A stretch of DNA of 64,000 bases. Source: Gordius sp. MW1. Lineage: Eukaryota; Nematomorpha; Gordioida; Gordea; Gordiidae. The translations under genes and the position numbers were made by a program. Under the pieces are notes generated by a model that made no database searches, was not told the DNA's origin, and worked only from the letters and a program-made list of their open reading frames with translations. The stretch is taken from positions 2,418,001-2,482,000 of the forward strand of contig OZ038531.1 of NCBI GenBank assembly GCA_964036665.1, in the 5' to 3' direction. Below, one piece after another: positions 57,603 through 64,000 of the stretch (position 1 is the first letter of the stretch; every line of letters starts with the position of its first letter).

Positions 57603-58193
57603 TAGAGGTCGGCATGAGCAGGACCAGCCCATGGGTCCGGCTTATTTTGCTCTCTTTTAAACTTGTGAATATAAGAACGAAGGAATGCGCGTAGTATTTT
57701 ATGGGAAATAAATTGTTATTTATTATTATAAGGCCAAGGATTTTAAATTATAAAAGAGGCAGTAATTTATGGATAATTATGATTAATAAATTTGACATTT
57801 TTTTATCTTGGATTAAATTTAAAACTTGAGTAATTAAAGTCAGATGTGCTTCTACGATTAATATCAATTTTAATTAACTTAGCTATAAAGTATTTGTCAA
57901 TACCAGCTCTGAGGGCCACTGGTACAGGCACTTTCGATAGCAAGTCGTCTTATAGAAGAGGACCAAATTAAAGCCCAACAAGATAAAAATAGTCTTTTAT
58001 TTTTAAAAGACCATAGGAAAGTATAATTTTAAATGTGCTTAGATTAATAACTTTCTATACAACGTTTTTATTATACAAATATTAATTATTAAAACATTAA
58101 GAGTTAGTTCGAAGTCTTTAGACTGGGTGCGGACCCCCAAAAAAATATATTTGCGCCGGTATGGGCAGGGTTAGCCCATGCAGCCGACCTCTA
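57603..58193. mobile_element. hAT-like element, TIR TAGAGGTCGGC
   Basis: TAGAGGTCGGC at 57603 and its exact inverse at 58183-58193. AGCCCATG/CATGGGCT words lie just inside both ends. The flanking 8-mers do not match, so the TSD is lost or the ends were rearranged. No transposase. Confidence 0.65.
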
Positions 58194-59265
58194 TCTCATG
58201 TTAATGCTCTAACAACAGGGAAAGGCATATGACAATTTTTGTAACGCTATTTTTATAAAAAAAATTCCCCCATCTAGGGGGGGGGGGGTAGGTGGTTTGT
58301 TAAATCCTATAGAATATAAAATATTTTACTTATTTTAATACCCAACTTCGAAATCGACGTTTAATAGAAGCAATGACATAAATAAAATAAAGTTATAATA
58401 ATTCACCTTTATCAATGCCCTTCCCTAATAAAAGAAATCTAAAGGGAATTTTTGTTTACATTGCTAGATTTAGAATTTATCCATTCTAACAACTCAATTC
58501 TAATATAAGCTTCACACACGTCGAAAACACTCTTTGACCTAGTTGGTTATAATTGATTGTTTAATTGTATTGAAGGATTCGTTCTTGCCATCAAGAATGA
58601 TGTGTAAATTACAAATTACAATGTAATTTCTTGTAGAATTAAGAAATTAGTTCTCACTACACAAGCAAGCCAATACTAAAAAGCGAAGGCTTCTTATAAG
58701 GAATGACTTAAGCAAGCAATAAATTATTTAATTTAGCATCTGGGAACAAATCTTTATGTTCCTTTGATTATTATTATTAATCTTATACACGCTTTATTAT
58801 CTGTACTTTATATTTAGGGGGTGCAAATTACACCTTAAGATAGCTTTTTCAACTCAAAGTTTATAAAAGAAATTGTTAATATAACAACAAATCATATTAT
58901 GTATCAAAGATAGCTTCTAAGAATCAGATCCATTTTTTTGCTAACCTCCCTTATCTAATTTTACAACGTTGTCAATTTGCGATACCTAAAGTGGTCAACT
59001 GTTCTTTAGACTATCTTATATTTCACATACATCATCTATATTACGTTTATGACCGGAACTCCAAGCGTAAGTGTATTATGTAAAAAAATATAGACTGCAG
59101 TTTGGAAAAGTGCTGACTACAAGATTCATGAACCTGATTGCTGATTACAAAAATGTGAAAAGTAAAAATGCGAAACAACCCCAAATTTAATATGTTCAAT
59201 AGTTTGTAAGCTGATTATCAACACAGATGCCCCCTTTTCTTAAAAGTATTTAAAAATAAACCCAG
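58194..59265. other. AT-rich, nothing recognised
   Basis: G run at about 58277-58289. No supported feature. Confidence 0.5.
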
Positions 59266-59433
59266 CATGGGCATAGCCTAGGGGGAGGGGGCAAGGAAGG
59301 GTGGCTGCCCCCCCCTCTAAATACAAAAAAAATGTTGAAATTTATCGAAATTTTGGCTAAAATTTAAAAAAATAATCATTTCGCCCCTCCATAAATCATT
59401 CCCCCTCTAATTCCAATATTGGCTACGCCCATA
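59266..59433. mobile_element. CATGGGCG-type MITE, copy 3, 8-bp TSD
   Basis: AAACCCAG is repeated at 59258-59265 and 59434-59441. Ends CATGGGCATAGCC and the inverse of TATGGGCGTAGCC. The 8-bp TSD suggests mobilisation by a hAT-type transposase. Confidence 0.8.
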
Positions 59434-60099
59434 AAACCCAGTTCTAAATCGACATGCCTCTCTAGTGGAATCACATCTCATCTTTTGAAACTTAAGTCAA
59501 TATTATAATATAGTCAATTTTATGAAATTTAATATTGCTAACCATATAAACAACACATGAGTTATTATGCGGTATCGCGTTTATAATACTCGAAATGACC
59601 TAATGTAAGCTGACAGATGGCAATAAATTTATTTTATTAGCTTGCCTACCTGTTGAGATCACTACAATTATTATAATTGGAAGGCTATAATTTTTTTATA
59701 GGCATCGCCGCAAAAAATATTACAGACTAGTGTTATTTGCATTAAATAGCCTGTAGTATTTATATTTCTTCTTCCATACAACGCCAATTTTAAACAGGAA
59801 ATTCTAACAAAAGGACACTCGTCTCTTCTATAACTTTACGACTTTTTAATTTACCCCACATTCACATCTGTCTGCTATTTTTGACAAAATAATCAAATAT
59901 CATTATTCCATGACACCTTTTAATGGTTGGACTAAGATTGTGATATCTTCAGCATAGCTGACAATGAAATAAAGGCAAAATAAACAAATTAGTTTTTTTT
60001 TCAATTTAGCTACACCTATTGTGGTATTCAAGAGCGTGAGGGCAGTCAATTATTTATTACGACACTGACCTCAATGAACTCTATGTTCTTTTAAACAAG

Positions 60100-60281
60100 C
60101 ATGGGTGTAGCCAAAGGGGGGCAGCCCCAAAGGGGGGCAGGGAGGGGCGGCTGCCCCCCTCTTAATCCAAAAATTTGATGAAATTTATTAAAATTATGGT
60201 TAATATTTCAGAAAAATATCATTTTGCCCCTCCCTAAATCATTATCGCCCCCCCCTAAATCCAATTCTGGCTGTGCCCATG
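60100..60281. mobile_element. CATGGGCG-type MITE, copy 4
   Basis: Ends CATGGGTGTAGCCA and the inverse of CATGGGCACAGCCAG. A short duplication of GGGGGGCAG...CCCC lies inside the left end. No TSD seen. Confidence 0.7.
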
Positions 60282-60777
60282 GTATTGGCAATTTTATTTA
60301 TTGAGGTGCAAATACATATTTTGTGAAGATGAATGAGATAAATAAAAAAAAGTTAAGTATTATAAATATTTGCAAAACATTCCGATATTGTTATTGACAT
60401 ATTTACAAATAGCAATGCCGATATTCTGCCTTGTGAAAAAAAATTCGCGATTATGGGATAGCAAAGAAATTTGTCTACCTTTTTTCTAAATAATTTTTAA
60501 GTCTTGGTGGTTAAAGGTTGCGAGAGTGGTTGTCGCAATGGGGCAAAAAATTATAGTTTGTTAAGTTCCGAGTATTTTAAATTTTTTAGTTTTGTTAGAA
60601 ATAATATTAATAGAAATAGGGGAGATCGGGACTAGATCAGGGGTGTGTGCAGAATAACCCAAGTTGACATTATAAGCATTATAAACAATACTATGTTTTA
60701 ATTGTCATAGATATTTTAAAGTTTTAATAATACGCTAACTGCATTTAGTCGATTTTTGCTATTAAATTATTATTAAA

Positions 60778-60936
60778 CATGGACGTAGCCAATGATGCAG
60801 GGAGGGGCGGCTGCCCCCTCTAAATCCAAAAATTTGTTGAAATTTATAAAAATGATGGCAAGTTGCAAAAAATGATCGTTTTGCCTCTCCCTAAATCATT
60901 TTGCCCCCTCTAATCCCAATGCTGGCTACGCCCATG
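60778..60936. mobile_element. CATGGGCG-type MITE, copy 5
   Basis: Ends CATGGACGTAGCCA and the inverse of CATGGGCGTAGCCAGC. The interior matches copies 3 and 4 (AGGGAGGGGCGGCTGCCCCC, TTGAAATTTAT). Confidence 0.75.
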
Positions 60937-62650
60937 TTTAAAAACGTTCCATATTCATGTTTATACATTAAATGCATTAGCGGGCAAAGTATTAAAATTT
61001 CTTTACCCAAATGGATCATGCAAATGAATAATATTTTGAAAAGTTCCTGCCAAAATTTCTGAATACTTCAACAAGGACATTGACCATTGATATTAAAAAT
61101 TAAGATATCGACTTTCGATTGAAACATAAATTGTAATTTTAAATCTCTTATTAAAAAAATGCTTTGTCCATGCCAACTGTATTTACTTTAACCGTGGTTT
61201 TATAGTGAATATGATGCAAGACGTTATAGGTTATATTAGTGATGTAGCGGCTGGGTTTTGTTGTCGACCTTAGAAACCTTTGATCGGTTTATGCTTAGTC
61301 GACTGAAAGCAAAGGCCGACCAAACAAAACCCTGCCGTTTTTACAACACAACCTTATATAAAGTATTAACTATTAAGTGTTAGGGTCTTATATGTTCGAA
61401 AAACTAAAAAAGATTGATTATAATTTATAAATCAAATCTCTAAGTTTTGTCATTTTACAATTAGTTCATAAGATTAAATATATTTTACATAGTCGTATAA
61501 TATTTAACAACGGATTTAAAAGTTTGTTAGATTTGTTTTAGATAAATTAATAAAAATGCTCTTGTTGTTGCAAGTTGCAATATTTGTAATTTATTGTCGT
61601 TTTTATGGGTAATTTAATATTTTTTCGCTAACTATTTGCTAAAATCGTTCTAATTTGTGTGTTTTATTAGGTATATACTTTTTAAGCCTTTTAGTATACT
61701 TATTGACACCAATCGGTGCGGTATTTTACCCACCCCAGCCCCCCCCCCCCCCCCCTTTTAGATGATCGCTGCTAGAAAATGAGAAATTAAAAAAAAACTC
61801 AACGTTCATTGTTTGCCGTTTAAATTAATTTGGCCCTATTAAATCACAAATTATAATTTTACAAATTTTTTAATGATACCTTAAATTTATATATTGTATA
61901 AAATAAGAATGATGACATTATACTTGCAATAGTATTCTTATTTATAAAGATTATTATGTATAAAGGCAATACGTATATTTACCGCATATATTTGTGCACC
62001 ATTAAGGATCAAATAAATTATCGATATTACGGAGAACAATAAGCTTTTAGCTTGGTTGATTAAAAGGCATTTAATCAAGGTCTCTGTGTTAAAAAGGATC
62101 AGACGCCGCGCTTAACTCTAAATGTTTGAGATTTTTGGTAGTTCCAAGTGCTTTACAGGAAATAAAATGTTAATAATAATATTGTGCATTCAGGCAAAAA
62201 TAAATATTTTTTAAAAATTAATAGGTGTAATCTGTTTTTAGGAATATTCTTAAAATCAAAATTAAAAATTGCAAAAATATTGGTGACTTAATTGATGTTA
62301 TGACAATTGCCGTATTTTTGTCATAAACATGCATTTTTTTATAAAATTAAAAGATCACATATTCACAATTTGAACAAGGACAAGTCTTAGAAGTTCAATT
62401 ATGTACCATAATAATGTTTTTATTTTTGTGATTAATCGAAGAAAAATGAGCTTTCATATTATCTTCGTTGTCTTAGTCTCATTTTTTCATAATAATGAAT
62501 TATTTTCATTTAAGATGTGTAATATAATGTTCCTAGAAGATTTATTACAACTTAAAAATAGGTCCTTAATGCATTTTATGTATCCATATTTTTCTTCTTT
62601 ATCATGTATTAGGTCCCACACTCGTGAGGTTTGTTTTGACGAGTTTCTCC
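60937..62650. other. AT-rich, nothing recognised
   Basis: C run at about 61740-61756, probably a remnant or slippage tract. No supported coding region. Confidence 0.5.
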
Positions 62651-62654
62651 CATC

Positions 62655-64000
62655 TTGATCGGGTAAGCGCCATGTCGTAATTTATTTTCCTAGTTTTCAT
62701 AATTTTTCCATACGCCCTTCCCACGTGACACAAGGTCTCGTCCCCTTCCTCTTTTCCATGTTACCTCCATATCCAATTCTTTTTGATTAATATCCTTTGT
62801 CTTCCTTCTTAATATATGACCATACCACTTAGGCGATTTTCGTTAATCAAATAAGCTATTTGCATTGAGACCGTCATTTGTCATATGGTCATGCTTAGTG
62901 TACCCTAAACTCCACCGTTTGATTCTCATCTCTGTGGCTTGTAATGACTTTCCTTCCGTGGTGCTTAATGCCTATGTTTCACTTCCATAGAGTAACACCG
63001 GTCTTACGATGAATTTTTAAGCTTTCCTCTTCAACCATATTGGCATTTTTTTATGGCACATTACATCGTACATACCTAGCCATTTAAGCCATCTTTTTTA
63101 ATCCCTGCATTGACTTCTGTTGCGCTCCCTCTTGAAGTAACATAGGGCCGCGGAATGTAAATCTGTCTACCTTTGAATATCTTAGATGATAATATATGAT
63201 GAGGTGCCTGTAACGTTCATCTCCATGTTTACTGTTTTTCGATCGTTGACCTTTAAACCAGATCCAGCTAAGCGCTTTGACCTATTTTCGGCTTCTAAGA
63301 ATACTTTCTTCTTTGTCTTCTCACAATACTATATCATCGGCATATAGTATACACCATTGCGATGGCTTTTGAATGTCTCGTATCGTGTCCATAATTCAAT
63401 TTTGATGTAATCCAATTTTAACCCGAAAGTTAAGAGACTTCAAGATTCGTTCTAGCGCACGAGTTTGAGGTTTCATAAATAATTTTCATGAGCCTTACAT
63501 ATGCGTCAGGTATATTTGTTTCTTCAAGCACCACCATAGCGAGGGACCGTGTCAGGAGCTCTCCGAGTCGATAAAAACCTTATGTAGGTCTCGTCACTTT
63601 TTCCATCATTGTCCTAGTGCGAAGGGTCGATTGTGGAAATGCCGGACACAAATCCAAATTGGTTAGCCAATGGTTCCACTGCTTTCTTCAGCCTTGTTAC
63701 TAAGATCCAGTTGGCTTGATACCTCTGTAATTGCCACAATCCTGTGGGTCTCCTTTGCCTTTAAATATAAATCATGCTTGCTCTCTTTTGATTACTTTCT
63801 TGTTCCAGTATCTTGTTAGAGAGGTTCGTCATAATCGTGGATCCTTCTTGACGGCATCCGAGCAATACTTCCATAAGTTACAACTGGGCCTTAGCATTTT
63901 CTTTATGCTTCATGTTCATTTATGTCCTAATTTTTTCCTCCTGAAAGCGTTCGACCATACCTATGTTTGCCTCAATATCGGGAAGGAAATCTTTGTCTTT
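62655..64000 (-). pseudogene. RTE-like LINE, antisense copy running off the window
   Basis: The inverse of the RTE element at 15090-18010 without its hAT insertions: the C-terminal RGRPR/TWKG and WYGH blocks near 62730-62840, YGxExW near 62990, the YADD box near 63335, the VPR/LxKxxDxVPR area near 63540-63600, and FGFVAGKST-like sequence near 63640. The right edge matches the part around 15100. Frameshifts are common. It shows the uninterrupted form of both hAT insertion sites. Confidence 0.82.

Noticed and set aside
62401-62658. 85-codon plus-strand open frame
   Set aside because: Its end overlaps the antisense RTE LINE and the rest is AT-rich with no motif.

Overview
The window looks like a piece of an AT-rich animal genome, probably an invertebrate. 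It has one spliced protein-coding gene and many old, nested transposable elements. I saw no bacterial operon, CRISPR array, rRNA gene or intact tRNA gene. The evidence for an animal is the two-intron LicD/fukutin-related gene, the retrotransposon clades (RTE-like LINE, an RLE-type LINE, a CsRn1-like Ty3/gypsy element, a DIRS-like element), Helitrons, hAT, MULE-like and piggyBac-like elements, and scattered TTAGGG-like fragments. The species cannot be named from sequence alone.

Layout. 1-7.7 kb: a MULE-like MITE, an RTE LINE 3' end, and a decayed DIRS-like retroelement on the minus strand that carries inverted terminal repeats and is split by a hAT-like element; a second gag fragment of the same family lies in the opposite orientation. 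7.7-12.8 kb: Helitron-type termini, one element apparently nested in another. 13.3-18.0 kb: an RTE LINE carrying three later insertions, each with its own target-site duplication. 20.9-23.2 kb: fragments of another LINE with local duplications. 23.9-24.3 kb: a 5'-truncated RLE-LINE tail with a poly(A) tract. 24.88-29.51 kb: a complete CsRn1-like Ty3/gypsy element on the minus strand with near-identical LTRs and a 4-bp TSD, but a frameshifted pol. 30.3-41.6 kb: an RTE fragment, a hAT element with a transposase C-terminus, two more RLE-LINE pieces, two adjacent Helitrons (one with helicase remains), a small hAT MITE, an 800-bp foldback and a piggyBac-like MITE. 44-61 kb: a cluster of small MITEs with CATGGGCGTAGCC ends, plus minisatellites. 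62.65-64 kb: an antisense RTE LINE that runs off the window.

The one host gene I can defend is at 49.11-51.35 kb (+): three exons, introns of 94 and 50 bp, 696 codons. It encodes a predicted type II membrane protein with a fukutin/FKRP/LicD-like nucleotidyl- or phosphosugar-transferase domain. A strong 3' splice site lies 18 nt before its ATG, so either an upstream non-coding exon or spliced-leader trans-splicing is expected.

Frames, motifs, repeats and TSDs were read by eye. Family names come from motif recognition, not database searches.
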